Origin: Candidatus Limnocylindrales bacterium
GTDB lineage: Bacteria > Desulfobacterota > Binatia > UBA1149 > CAITLU01
NCBI GenBank assembly: GCA_035626395.1
Contig: DASPNR010000042.1
Location: 284,484-348,483 of the forward strand
Direction of reading: 5' to 3'
Length of the DNA stretch: 64,000 nt
Part shown: one piece after another, positions 26,147 to 36,386 of the stretch
Layout of the letters: the number at the start of each line of letters is the position of its first letter
Position numbering within the stretch: the stretch's first letter is position 1
The notes under the pieces: generated by a model
The model's database searches: none
The model's input: only the letters and a program-made list of their open reading frames with translations
What the model was told of the DNA's origin: nothing
Program-made: the position numbers and the translations under genes

Positions 26147-26749
26147 ATGGCTTTGGAAAACATCACGAAGGTCAGCGGGCGCGCCGTGCACGTCCCCGGC
26201 GACGACATCGACACCGACCGCATCATTCCCGCGCGCTTCATGAAGTGCGTGACCTTCGACGGGCTCGGCCGCTACTTCTTCTACGACGTGCGCTTCGACG
26301 AGAACGAGCAGCCGCGCCCGCACAACCTCAACGATCCGCGCTTTGCCGGCGCGAGCATTCTCGTCTCCGGCCGCAACTTCGGCTGCGGCTCCTCGCGCGA
26401 GCACGCGCCGCAGGCGATCGCCAAGGCGGGATTCCGCGCGGTGATTGCCGAGGGCTTTGCCGAGATCTTCTTCGGCAACTCGACCACTCTCGGCCTGCCG
26501 TGCGTGACGCTGTCGTCGCAGGACATCCGCAAGCTGAGCGACCTGATCGAGCGCGAGCCGCAGATGCAGGTGACGATCGACCTGGAGACGCAGGCGGTCA
26601 CGGCCGGCGACCTGGTGCTCCCGCTGTCGATCAAGCCCGCCGCGCGCGAGGCGCTGATGACGGGGCAGTGGGACCCCATCGGCAGGCTGCTCGAAGGGAA
26701 GCAGGACGTCGAGCGCACGGCAGCGTCGCTGCCGTACCTGCAGTTCTAG
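26147..26749 (+). CDS. leuD: 3-isopropylmalate dehydratase small subunit
   Basis: Swivelling-domain partner of LeuC, 200 aa. Typical blocks are 'GDDIDTDRIIPARF', 'GRNFGCGSSREHAPQAI' and 'FFGNSTTLGLP'. The 130-base gap after leuC is longer than usual for this pair and contains no other gene that I recognise. The gene converges with oxyR, 27 bases away. Confidence 0.97.
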   Translation: MALENITKVSGRAVHVPGDDIDTDRIIPARFMKCVTFDGLGRYFFYDVRFDENEQPRPHNLNDPRFAGASILVSGRNFGCGSSREHAPQAIAKAGFRAVIAEGFAEIFFGNSTTLGLPCVTLSSQDIRKLSDLIEREPQMQVTIDLETQAVTAGDLVLPLSIKPAAREALMTGQWDPIGRLLEGKQDVERTAASLPYLQF

Positions 26750-26776
26750 GCCGGCAGCTCGTCGCCGCCGGCGCCG

Positions 26777-27742
26777 TCAGCGGCGTTTGTGCGTACGCGC
26801 CGTGGCGCCACCTCCACCTTCGCCGGCGGCCGCGTACGCGGCGGCCATGCTCGCCGCCAGCGTGCGCATCTCCTCGCCGCGCGACGATCCCGCTCGCCAT
26901 ACCAGGCCGATGCGTCTGCTCGGCGGCGGCGCCCGAAACTGACGCACGATCACGCCCGAGCTCTCGGCCACCGGCACCGCAATCGACGGCAGCAGCGTGA
27001 CGCCGTCGCCGCCGGCGACCATCTGGACGAGCGTGGCCAGGCTGGTGGCGCGGAAGTCCGCGTCTTCGTCGGCGCCGGCGCGCGCGCACACGGCCAGCGC
27101 CTGATCGCGCAGGCAGTGGCCGTCCTCGAGCAGCAGCACCCGCTCGCCGTCGAGGTCGCTCTCCTCCACCTGCTTCTTCCTTGCCAGAGCATGCCCCTTC
27201 GGAACCGCCAGCAGGAAGGCATCGTCGAACATGGGCGCCGACTCGATGCCGGCCATCGGCACGTCCAGCGCGATCAGCGCGCAGTCGATGCGACCCTTGC
27301 CGATGAGGCCGAGCAGCACCTCGGTCTTCTCTTCGCGCAGCATGAGCCTGAGCTCGGGAAACTCCGCGCGCACGTGCGGCAGCACCGCCGGCAGCAGGTA
27401 CGGCGCGATGGTCGGAATGACGCCGAGGCGCAGCGGGCCGCACAGCGGCCGCGCGCGGCGTCGCGCCAGCTCCACCATCTCCCGCGCGGTCGCGACCAGC
27501 GCACGTGCGCGCTCGACGATCTCGACGCCGGCGGGGGTGACGATCACGCCGCGGCGGTCGCGCTCGAAGATGCGCACGCCGAGGAGCCGCTCCACCTCGC
27601 GGACCTGCGCGCTCAGGCCCGGTTGCGAGACGTGACAGTGCGCGGCCGCCGCGCCGAACGAAGCCTCGTCGGCAATGGCCACGACGTACTCGAGCTGGCG
27701 CAAGGTGGGCAGCGGCACGGGCGTGGGCTTTCTGGCGGCCAT
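26777..27742 (-). CDS. oxyR: Peroxide sensor OxyR (LysR family)
   Basis: The protein is 321 aa. The N-terminal winged helix has 'CHVSQPGLSAQVREVERLLG'. The regulatory domain carries the OxyR redox loop 'LEDGHCLRDQALAVC', where Cys210 and Cys219 match E. coli Cys199 and Cys208 with identical spacing. They would form a disulfide on H2O2 exposure. 'FRATSLATLVQMVAGGDGVTLLP' is also OxyR-like. The first 13 residues and the Gly/Ala-rich tail are lineage-specific. It is divergent from the Prx5-glutaredoxin and dps genes, the expected OxyR targets, with candidate sites in the 85-base gap. Confidence 0.95.
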   Translation of the reverse strand: MAARKPTPVPLPTLRQLEYVVAIADEASFGAAAAHCHVSQPGLSAQVREVERLLGVRIFERDRRGVIVTPAGVEIVERARALVATAREMVELARRRARPLCGPLRLGVIPTIAPYLLPAVLPHVRAEFPELRLMLREEKTEVLLGLIGKGRIDCALIALDVPMAGIESAPMFDDAFLLAVPKGHALARKKQVEESDLDGERVLLLEDGHCLRDQALAVCARAGADEDADFRATSLATLVQMVAGGDGVTLLPSIAVPVAESSGVIVRQFRAPPPSRRIGLVWRAGSSRGEEMRTLAASMAAAYAAAGEGGGGATARTHKRR

Positions 27743-27755
27743 AACGGCAGGTTAT
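27741..27755. promoter_or_regulatory. Candidate OxyR half-operator overlapping the oxyR start
   Basis: ATAACGGCAGGTTAT is a perfect inverted repeat with 5-bp arms. It has the spacing of the OxyR half-site ATAG-N7-CTAT, with one mismatch in each arm. It abuts the oxyR start codon, so binding here would fit autorepression of oxyR. Confidence 0.5.
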
Positions 27756-27773
27756 CGTCGTGAGAGAAAAGTT

Positions 27774-27807
27774 CAATTTGAGCTATGGCACCTCAGGCCT
27801 CAAATTG
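27774..27807. promoter_or_regulatory. Perfect 9-bp inverted repeat upstream of the Prx5-Grx gene
   Basis: CAATTTGAG (27774-27782) and CTCAAATTG (27799-27807) are exact reverse complements, 16 bases apart, and end 20 bases before the peroxiredoxin ATG. With the half-site at 27741 they cover most of the intergenic region, as an OxyR tetramer would. Alternatively, the transcript could fold here as a leader hairpin close to the ribosome binding site (AAGGAG). Confidence 0.5.
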
Positions 27808-27827
27808 GGTCGCAAGGAGAAACACTC

Positions 27828-28586
27828 ATGACCCAAGCAACCAAGGAAGGAACCCGCATCCCCGAAGTCACGTTCCGGACCCGCGACGGCGGCTCCTGGA
27901 AGGACGTCAGCACCCGCGAGCTCTTCGCCGGCAAGAACGTCGTCGTCTTCGCCCTGCCCGGCGCATTCACGCCGACCTGCTCGGCCACGCACCTGCCGCG
28001 CTACGAAGAGCTGGCGCCGGCGCTGCGATCGGCGGGCATCGACGAGATCGTCTGCCTCTCCGTCAACGACGGCTTCGTCATGGAGGCGTGGGGCCGCGAC
28101 CAGAACGTGCGGAACGTGCGCCTGATTCCCGACGGCAACGGCGAGTTCACGCGCGCGATGGGCATGCTCGTCGACAAGGCCGATCTCGGCTTCGGCCCGC
28201 GCTCGTGGCGCTACTCCATGCTGGTCGAGGACGGCGTGATCCGGAAGATGTTCGTCGAGCCGCACAAGGACGGCGATCCCTTCGAAGTGTCGGACGCCGA
28301 CACGATGCTCGCGTACGTTTCCCCGCAGACCGCCGACAGGGCCAACGTCGTGGTATTCACGAAGAGCGGCTGCCCGCACTGCACACGCGCCAAGAACGCG
28401 CTGGCGGCGGCGGGAATGCCCTACCGCGAGATCGAGATCAGCGGCGTCGGCGGCATCGAGGCGCTGCGCGCGGTGAGCGGAGCCTCGACGGTTCCGCAGG
28501 TATTCATCGACGGCGTGCGCATCGGCGGCGCCGACGATCTGGAACGGCACCTGGCGGCGGCGTGCGCGACCACGGCAGCCGCCTGA
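27828..28586 (+). CDS. Peroxiredoxin 5 - glutaredoxin fusion (glutathione peroxidase-type hybrid Prx5)
   Basis: The protein is 252 aa and reduces peroxides using its own glutaredoxin domain and glutathione. The Prx5 domain (1-160) has peroxidatic Cys51 in 'PGAFTPTCSATHLP'. The glutaredoxin domain (170-245) has the dithiol site CPHC at 182-185 plus 'TVPQVFIDG' and 'GGADDL', the glutathione-binding parts. The layout matches the Haemophilus hybrid Prx5. ATG 27828 has AAGGAG 8 bases upstream. dps follows after 11 bases; together they form an operon facing away from oxyR. Confidence 0.96.
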   Translation: MTQATKEGTRIPEVTFRTRDGGSWKDVSTRELFAGKNVVVFALPGAFTPTCSATHLPRYEELAPALRSAGIDEIVCLSVNDGFVMEAWGRDQNVRNVRLIPDGNGEFTRAMGMLVDKADLGFGPRSWRYSMLVEDGVIRKMFVEPHKDGDPFEVSDADTMLAYVSPQTADRANVVVFTKSGCPHCTRAKNALAAAGMPYREIEISGVGGIEALRAVSGASTVPQVFIDGVRIGGADDLERHLAAACATTAAA

Positions 28587-28597
28587 GGAGAGAAGAC

Positions 28598-29044
28598 ATG
28601 AGCGAGAGAAACACCGAAGTGGCCGAAGCCGCCGCAAGGCTGCTGGCGGACACCTACACGCTGTATCTGAAGACGCACAACTTCCACTGGAACGTGACGG
28701 GGCCGATGTTCACGACCCTGCACACGCTCTTCGAGACGCAGTACACGGAGCTGGCGTTGGCGGTGGACGAGATCGCCGAGCGGATTCGCGCTCTCGGTCA
28801 CGTGGCACCGGGCTCGTACACGCAGTTCGCCCGCCTGGCCGCGGTCGAGGAGGCGGTGGAGGTGCCGAAGGCGGAGGAGATGATCCGCACGCTGGTCGCG
28901 GACCACGCAACCGTTGCCGCAACGGCTCGCGCGCTGGTGGCGGCGGCTGAAAAGGCCGGCGACGACGCCAGCGCCGATCTTGGCGTGCGTCGCATCGACG
29001 TTGCGGAGAAGTCGGCATGGATGCTGCGAAGTCACCTGGAATGA
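28598..29044 (+). CDS. dps: Dps-family ferritin-like DNA-protection protein
   Basis: The protein is 148 aa. It makes a 12-subunit shell that oxidises and stores iron and can shield DNA. The ferroxidase ligands sit in 'THNFHWNVTGP' (His) and 'VDEIAERIRALG' (Asp, Glu), the Dps/Dpr pattern. The N-terminal tail is short and lacks a run of lysines, so strong DNA binding is less certain than iron storage. GGAG precedes the ATG. Co-transcription with the Prx5-Grx gene fits removal of both H2O2 and free iron under OxyR control. Confidence 0.95.
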   Translation: MSERNTEVAEAAARLLADTYTLYLKTHNFHWNVTGPMFTTLHTLFETQYTELALAVDEIAERIRALGHVAPGSYTQFARLAAVEEAVEVPKAEEMIRTLVADHATVAATARALVAAAEKAGDDASADLGVRRIDVAEKSAWMLRSHLE

Positions 29045-29300
29045 CTTCGCGGCACCGCCGCGCAGCGGCCTCGTCACCCCGCGACGATGGCTGCTGCGCG
29101 GGCCCGTGCAGCAGGCGGACAAGGGTTTCAAAGGGGGAACCGGCTACATCGCGCGTCCGATAATGGGCCAATCCGACGACTTCGTCCCGAGCATCCGGTC
29201 TTTCGTGCGCTCGACGAGCTGGCGCTGTGCATGCTGCTGATCCGCTGAACCGCGCCCTCTTCCCATTGTCGCTTGCGGGCGCGGCTGCTATCCCCGTGGC

Positions 29301-30353
29301 ATGAAAGTCCCACGCGCAGCTCTCCTTGCCCTGTCGCTCCTCACGATCGCAACGGCGGCATCTGCCGCCGACACCTGCGGCCAGCCGGTCACGAGCGGGC
29401 CGGCGCCTGCCGCATCCGATGCGCTGGCGGTGCTTCGAAGCGCGGTCGGCTCCTTTGAATGCCAGGTCTGCGTCTGCGACGTGGACGAAAGCGGCGCGGT
29501 GACGGCCTCCGACGCGCTGCGCGTCCTGCGAGTGGCGGTTGGGCAGAATTTCGTGCTCGACTGCACGGGCTGCTTCGTCGAACAGGTCATCGGCGCTGCC
29601 GGCGGCTCCATCACCTCGCTCGACAACGTGATGACGCTGGTGGTGCCGCCCGGCGCCCTCGGCGAGGACACGGCCATTCGCATTCAGGACATGGACATCG
29701 AGGATCTGCCCGAGCCGCTTGCCTCCTCCGATGAAGATGCCCGCGTCTATCTGCTGGGACCGGAGGGCCTGGAGCTGGACGAGGACGTCCAGATTCGCGT
29801 GCGCCAGACCGAGGATCCCACGGCCACGCCGGGCATGCTGGTGGGTGACGTCGGCATCGTCTTTACCGGCGACGGAGAGGACGGCATCGCCATGGCCGGC
29901 AACCAGGGACTCGAGGTGGATCGCGTCCTCGACACGGTGACCACCACGGCAACGATATCGCGTCTGGCGTTCGTGGCCGCGCTGGTTCTTGATGTGCGCA
30001 TGAGCATCGCCGACCTGCCGACGGCGGCGCCGCTGAACGTGCCGCTGCAGATCGGCATCGAGATCGAGAACGACGACGAGGCCGTCACCTTCGACACCGC
30101 CACCTATACCGACGACGACTTCGGCGCGTGGGGACCAAGCAGCGGCGTGGCCATCGAGCAGGATCCGATCACGCCCGTGGGCGACTCGTTCTCCGAGTCC
30201 TACGGCTACCAGTGCAGCGGCAGTGCCCTTGTCAGCTATTCGCCGCGAATCGACATGCAGTACGACCTGGACGTGGAAGCCGAGACGCCGCTGGCATTCG
30301 AGAACATCACGCACCGCACCGACGTGCTGGCCAACGTGAACTGCCAACCGTAA
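29301..30353 (+). CDS. Secreted protein with dockerin-like module, function unknown
   Basis: The protein is 350 aa. A signal peptide (1-22, 'ATAASAAD') precedes a dockerin-like pair of repeats at about 38-82: 'SDALAVLRSAVG', then 'CDVDESGAVTASDALRVLR'. The Asp-rich loop of the second copy looks like a calcium-binding loop. A conserved Cys cluster ('CQVCVCD', 'CTGC') frames it. The remainder is an acidic, beta-rich region. It includes a ZU5-like stretch ('GGSITSLDNVMTLVVPPGAL') that may be an autoprocessing or adhesion domain. No anchor is visible. Two other proteins in this window share the module. No specific function can be assigned. Confidence 0.75.
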   Translation: MKVPRAALLALSLLTIATAASAADTCGQPVTSGPAPAASDALAVLRSAVGSFECQVCVCDVDESGAVTASDALRVLRVAVGQNFVLDCTGCFVEQVIGAAGGSITSLDNVMTLVVPPGALGEDTAIRIQDMDIEDLPEPLASSDEDARVYLLGPEGLELDEDVQIRVRQTEDPTATPGMLVGDVGIVFTGDGEDGIAMAGNQGLEVDRVLDTVTTTATISRLAFVAALVLDVRMSIADLPTAAPLNVPLQIGIEIENDDEAVTFDTATYTDDDFGAWGPSSGVAIEQDPITPVGDSFSESYGYQCSGSALVSYSPRIDMQYDLDVEAETPLAFENITHRTDVLANVNCQP

Positions 30354-30389
30354 ACGACACGGTCCTCGCTGCCGAGGCTTCTCGTTTCG

Positions 30390-30644
30390 TCACGCTCGAG
30401 AACGTCTCATCCGGCTGTACGCGAAAAGAATCAGGATCGCTCCCACGATCGAAGCGATGAATCCCGCCGCTTCGTCGGCGTGATAGAGGCCGAGCGCCCG
30501 GCCGAGCAGCGTAGCAACGGCGGCTCCGGCGATTCCGATCAGAGCCGTGACGAAGAAGCCTCCTGGATCGTCGCCCGGCATGAGCATCTTCGCCAAAGCG
30601 CCCACGACTGCGCCGATGATGACGATCCAGATGAGTTCGAGCAT
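30390..30644 (-). CDS. GlsB/YeaQ/YmgE-family small membrane protein
   Basis: The protein is 84 aa with three hydrophobic helices. The family pattern is clear from 'IVIIGAVVGALAKMLMPGDDPGGFF' spacing and 'GIAGAAVATLLG'. The family is linked to general stress responses in enterobacteria; its mechanism is unknown. ATG 30644 is chosen because GGAGG lies just upstream and the first helix then starts at residue 3. It converges with the dockerin-like gene with only 36 bases between. Confidence 0.9.
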   Translation of the reverse strand: MLELIWIVIIGAVVGALAKMLMPGDDPGGFFVTALIGIAGAAVATLLGRALGLYHADEAAGFIASIVGAILILFAYSRMRRSRA

Positions 30645-30861
30645 TTCGTCCTCCGTTTGCGCCCCGCGCTGGCGGGCTACCGTCGTTGCGCGAGCTCGCT
30701 GTACCCTCAATCCCTAGCACGCCGCCGCAGGCAGTCGAGACGAAATACGACTCGGACGCTGCATTGGCGCAGTTGCCGACCTCGAGCGGAACAGGCGCAG
30801 GATGATCGGGCGCAAGAGGATGGGAAGGATTCGACAAGCCGGTACGCTGATCGCCAAGTAG

Positions 30862-31056
30862 GGCGGCTGCGTCACGCCGAACGACAGCGCCCTCCGTCGA
30901 GCCCGCACGATCCGCGACGGCAAGCAGCCCCGCCGTAGAGACGAACTCAACGTTCGTCCCGACGGGCCCGTGACGACCAACTCGAACGAAGCGGCGGCCG
31001 GGTTGTGCAACGGCCTGGACGACAACTGCAATGGTGTGGTGGACGAGGGCTGTTGA
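30862..31056 (+). pseudogene. Remnant of a secreted protein with a C-terminal MopE-type metal-binding motif
   Basis: A frame open from just after a TAG (30859-30861) to the TGA at 31054 ends in 'LCNGLDDNCNGVVDEGC'. This is the repeat seen in MopE-like copper-binding and many myxobacterial/Binatota cell-surface proteins. Such motifs normally occur in long secreted proteins with a signal peptide. Here there is no start codon with a ribosome binding site, no signal peptide, and the upstream part is Arg-rich and featureless. I read it as the surviving 3' end of a decayed gene. A tiny GTG-started ORF at 30970 cannot be excluded. Confidence 0.55.
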
Positions 31057-31324
31057 CGCTCGAGCGTGGAACGCTACCGAGCGACGGTTTCATGACGCCT
31101 GCCTGAGGTTAGCGGCACGTCACCAGCGTCTGGTAGGTGCAGATGTCGTCGCCTACGTGATCGCCGCCTTCGAGTGCCGCGTCCTGTCCGGCATCGCACG
31201 ACCCGACGGTGAACGGGCGTTCGAAGCGCGCTACGTCACCGCCGCCGAGCTGGGCGAGCTCGAGCTCGCCGACTGGGCCAATTTCGTGCTGCCGCGCCTG
31301 ATGCAGGAGCGCGGCGAGGCGTGA
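31031..31324 (+). pseudogene. Truncated Nudix hydrolase remnant (C-terminal half only)
   Basis: An ORF of 97 codons whose last 60 residues resemble the C-terminal half of a Nudix domain: 'VIAAFECRVLSG' then 'FEARYVTAAELGELELADWANFVLP'. The catalytic Nudix box (GX5EX7REXXEEXG) is missing, and the 5' part overlaps the MopE-type remnant in another frame. It cannot be a working Nudix enzyme. The junction of two gene ends at about 31030-31130 suggests a past deletion or rearrangement. Confidence 0.55.
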
Positions 31325-31390
31325 ATCCTGCCCGCGAGTTGGAAGCCGTAGCCGCTCGCGCTGCGCCCGGTTTCTCTGTAGCGTGCGCTG

Positions 31391-32698
31391 GTGGCCGTGC
31401 ACGACACCGACAGCGCCAGGGACCTGACCAACCAGCTCAACCGCAGCTGTCATTGCATCGCCGTCGATACGCACGCGCTGCAGCGGTCGCTCGAAAGCGG
31501 CGCCGGCGAGGTCGGCATCTATGCCACGATCCTGCGCGACCAGCCGCATCTCTTCTCGGGGACGCCGGTGTTCCTCTCGCGCGATCACCTGGCGCGCATG
31601 CAGCGCGTGGTGTCCGCCATCGAGTCGGTCGTCCGCACGCCGGCGTACGCGTCGCGGGCGCTGGAAACCGCGCCGGACGTCGCCCGATTCGACCCCGGCA
31701 CCCGCGGCGTCTTCCTCGGCTACGACTTCCATCTTGCCGACACCGGCCCGCAGCTGATCGAGATCAACACCAACGCCGGAGGCGCGCTTCTCAACACCGC
31801 GCTGGCGCGTGCCCAGCGGGCTTGCTGCGAGGAGGTCGAAGCGGTGGTGGCGGCGCCTGGCGCCGGCGAAGCGGTGGATGCCGAGTTCCTGGCGATGTTC
31901 CGCAACGAGTGGCGCCTCCAGCGCGGCGAGCGGCCGTGGAACAGCGTCGCCATCGTCGACGAGAACCCCGAAGCGCAATACCTGTATCCGGAGTTCCGGA
32001 TGTTCCGCGAGCTGTTCGAGCGCTCCGGTCTTCGCGCGAGCATTCTCGACCCCGTCCAGCTCGAGTACCGTGACGGCAGCCTCCACGCGCCCGACGGCCA
32101 CGTCGTCGATCTGGTCTACAATCGCCTGACCGATTTCTACCTGGAGACGCGCGCGTCGGCCTCGCTGCGGGCGGCGTACCTCTCCGGCCACGTCGTGGTC
32201 ACGCCGGGGCCGCGCGACCACGCGCTCTACGCGGACAAGCGCCATCTGATCGCGCTGTCGGACGCTGCGCTGCTGCAGTCGTGGAACGTGCCTCCGGCGA
32301 CCATTGCGCTCCTGGAGGCGAGTGTGCCGCGGACGATCCTTCTGGACGACGGCAACCGCGACCGGCTCTGGAGCGAGCGCAAGCGATACTTCTTCAAGCC
32401 GGCGTGCGGCTACGGCAGCAAGGCTGCCTATCGCGGCGACAAGCTCACGCGGGGTGTGTGGGAAGCCATCGCCGCCTCCGACACGCCGTACGTCGCGCAG
32501 CGCCTGGTGCCGCCGAGCGAGCGGACGATCAAGCAGGACGGCAACGATGTGCCGCTCAAGCTCGACGTCCGCTGCTACGTCTACGATGCTCGGGTCCAGC
32601 TCGTGGCTGCGCGGCTCTATCAGGGACAGACGACGAACTTCCGCACGGCCGGCGGCGGTTTCGCGCCCGTTTTCACCGAAGCCGAGTTCGCGGCCTGA
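31391..32698 (+). CDS. Orphan ATP-grasp-like protein, function unknown
   Basis: The protein is 435 aa from GTG 31391. I do not recognise a named family with certainty. ATP-grasp-like elements are visible: 'LIEINTNAGGALLN' (about 118-131) and 'YFFKPACGYGSKAAYRG', a Lys/Gly-rich loop. Further along are 'YVAQRLVPPSERTI' and 'LDVRCYVYDARVQLVAARLYQGQTT'-type spacing, like the metal-binding end of ATP-grasp ligases. The order of the parts suggests a circularly permuted ATP-grasp fold. No signal peptide. It would join a carboxylate to an amine or thiol, but neither substrate nor partner can be named. It stands alone, between the remnants and the sdh operon. Confidence 0.7.
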   Translation: MAVHDTDSARDLTNQLNRSCHCIAVDTHALQRSLESGAGEVGIYATILRDQPHLFSGTPVFLSRDHLARMQRVVSAIESVVRTPAYASRALETAPDVARFDPGTRGVFLGYDFHLADTGPQLIEINTNAGGALLNTALARAQRACCEEVEAVVAAPGAGEAVDAEFLAMFRNEWRLQRGERPWNSVAIVDENPEAQYLYPEFRMFRELFERSGLRASILDPVQLEYRDGSLHAPDGHVVDLVYNRLTDFYLETRASASLRAAYLSGHVVVTPGPRDHALYADKRHLIALSDAALLQSWNVPPATIALLEASVPRTILLDDGNRDRLWSERKRYFFKPACGYGSKAAYRGDKLTRGVWEAIAASDTPYVAQRLVPPSERTIKQDGNDVPLKLDVRCYVYDARVQLVAARLYQGQTTNFRTAGGGFAPVFTEAEFAA

Positions 32699-32947
32699 GC
32701 CTCCTGCCGCGTTCGCGAAGGTCCCGCGAGCTTCAGCCGGCTTGCGACAACGTCGGTGCCTTGCGAGGCAGCGTCAGCTGCCGCGACGGTGGCTCACCAA
32801 GACATTGGCGGTACGGCCGCGGCCATGCACCCGCCTGCTCGATTAGCCCGATCAGCCAATCGTATTAGCGTCGCGTATCTTCAAGCCGCAGCATAACTTC
32901 TGGACATTTCTCCGCGATGTCCTAGAACGACGGCCGGAGCCCGCCGC

Positions 32948-33609
32948 ATGAAGCGAATCCTGACGCTGCTCGGTTCGACGATCGGTCAGAAGGTGCTGAT
33001 GGGAGCAACCGGTCTGCTGATGATCGCGTTCCTGATCGCGCACATGGCCGCCAACCTCCTGGTCCTGTTCGATGCGCAGGGCTACAACGAATACAGCCAC
33101 AAGCTCATCACCAACCCTCTCATCTATCTCGCCGAGTTCGGCCTCGTCGTCCTGTTCGTCGCGCATTTCGTCACCGGCTTTCGTCTGACCAAGGAGAACC
33201 GCGACGCGCGGCCGGATGGTTATCACCTCAAGCAGCCGGTGGGGCCGCCGAGCCGCAAGAGCCTGGCTTCCTCCACGATGATCCTGACGGGCGTGGTGCT
33301 GCTGGTGTTCGTTCCGCTTCATCTGAAGACGTTCAAGTTCGGCCACTGGTACGAGACGGCCGACGGCGCCATGCGCGATCTCCACAAGCTCGTCATCGAG
33401 GTCTTCCAGAGCCCCGGCTACACCGCCTGGTACTTGATCGCGCTTCCGCTGCTCGGCTTTCACGCCTGGCACGGCTTCGGCAGCGCTTTCGAGTCCATGG
33501 GCGTCTCCTACAAGCGCCAGCTTCGCATGGCGGGACAGGCGCTTGCGGTGATTCTGACGGCCGGCTTCATGGCAGTGCCGGTGTGGGTGTTCTTCTACGG
33601 AGGTGGGCA

Positions 33610-33613
<4 letters not shown>
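32948..33613 (+). CDS. sdhC: Succinate dehydrogenase cytochrome b subunit (single-subunit, diheme type)
   Basis: Membrane anchor of complex II, 221 aa with five hydrophobic helices. Histidines near helix ends ('[12 protein letters not shown]', '[10 protein letters not shown]', 'LHLKTFKFG', '[10 protein letters not shown]', '[16 protein letters not shown]') are the expected heme b ligands of the Bacillus/Wolinella-type anchor. It transfers electrons to a quinone. There is no separate sdhD. The stop codon overlaps the GTG of sdhA (GTGA). The 249 bases upstream hold no other gene and should contain the operon promoter. Confidence 0.95.
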
Positions 33614-35535
<1,922 letters not shown>

Positions 35536-35563
35536 CGGGAAGACGCCGCGAGCAGGGAACGCC

Positions 35564-36340
35564 ATGGAGACGACGAACAGCAGACAGGCCACGATGACCG
35601 TCAAGGTCCGCGTCTGGCGACAGGCCAACGCCGAGGCCGCGGGTCGCTTCGTCGAATACGTGGTCAGGAACGTCGTGCCCGACATGTCGTTCCTCGAGAT
35701 GCTCGACGTGCTCAACGAGCAGCTCGTGTCCGAAGGTCAGGACGTCATCGCGTTCGACTCCGACTGCCGTGAAGGAATCTGCGGCTCGTGCGGCTGCATG
35801 GTCAACGGCATCGCGCACGGCCCGGGCACCGGCAAGACCGTCTGCCAGCTGTTCATGCGGGTGTTCAGGGACGGCGAGCAGATCACGGTGGAGCCGTTTC
35901 GCGCGAAGGCGTTTCCGGTCGTCAAGGATCTCGTCGTCAACCGCAGTGCGCTCGACCGCATCGTTTCGGCCGGCGGCTACGTCTCCGTCAACACCGGCGC
36001 GCCGCGCGACGCCAACGAGATCCTCATTGGCAAGGAGACCGCCGACAAGGCCTTCGATGCCGCAGCCTGCATCGGCTGCGGCGCCTGCGTGGCCGCGTGC
36101 AAGAACGCCTCTGCCGTTCTCTTCACCGGCGCCAAGGTCGCGCACCTCGCGTATCTGCCGCAGGGGCATCCCGAGCGTTACCGCCGTGCGGTGCGCATGG
36201 TCGAGCAGATGGAGAGCGAGGGCTTCGGCGCCTGCTCCAACGAAGGGGAATGCGAGGCCGTCTGCCCCAAGCGCATCTCCACCCGGCACATCCAGATTCT
36301 GCAGCGCGAGTACCTGAAGGGAATGCTGCGCGGCGCGTAG
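35564..36340 (+). CDS. sdhB: Succinate dehydrogenase iron-sulfur subunit
   Basis: The protein is 258 aa. It carries electrons from FAD to the membrane anchor. Cluster ligands are all visible: 2Fe-2S in 'CREGICGSCGCMVNG', 4Fe-4S in 'CIGCGACVAAC' and 3Fe-4S in 'CSNEGECEAVCPK'. Last gene of sdhCAB, 28 bases after sdhA. The operon is complete and looks functional. Confidence 0.97.
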   Translation: METTNSRQATMTVKVRVWRQANAEAAGRFVEYVVRNVVPDMSFLEMLDVLNEQLVSEGQDVIAFDSDCREGICGSCGCMVNGIAHGPGTGKTVCQLFMRVFRDGEQITVEPFRAKAFPVVKDLVVNRSALDRIVSAGGYVSVNTGAPRDANEILIGKETADKAFDAAACIGCGACVAACKNASAVLFTGAKVAHLAYLPQGHPERYRRAVRMVEQMESEGFGACSNEGECEAVCPKRISTRHIQILQREYLKGMLRGA

Positions 36341-36386
36341 GCGTGCAGCCTCGAGCGCATGCTCGCCCCGATCGCAACGCCTTTCC

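Noticed and set aside
30714..31031. Minus-strand ORF of 105 codons between GlsB and the remnants
   Set aside because: No domain, no ribosome binding site, Arg/Ser-rich composition typical of a shadow frame.
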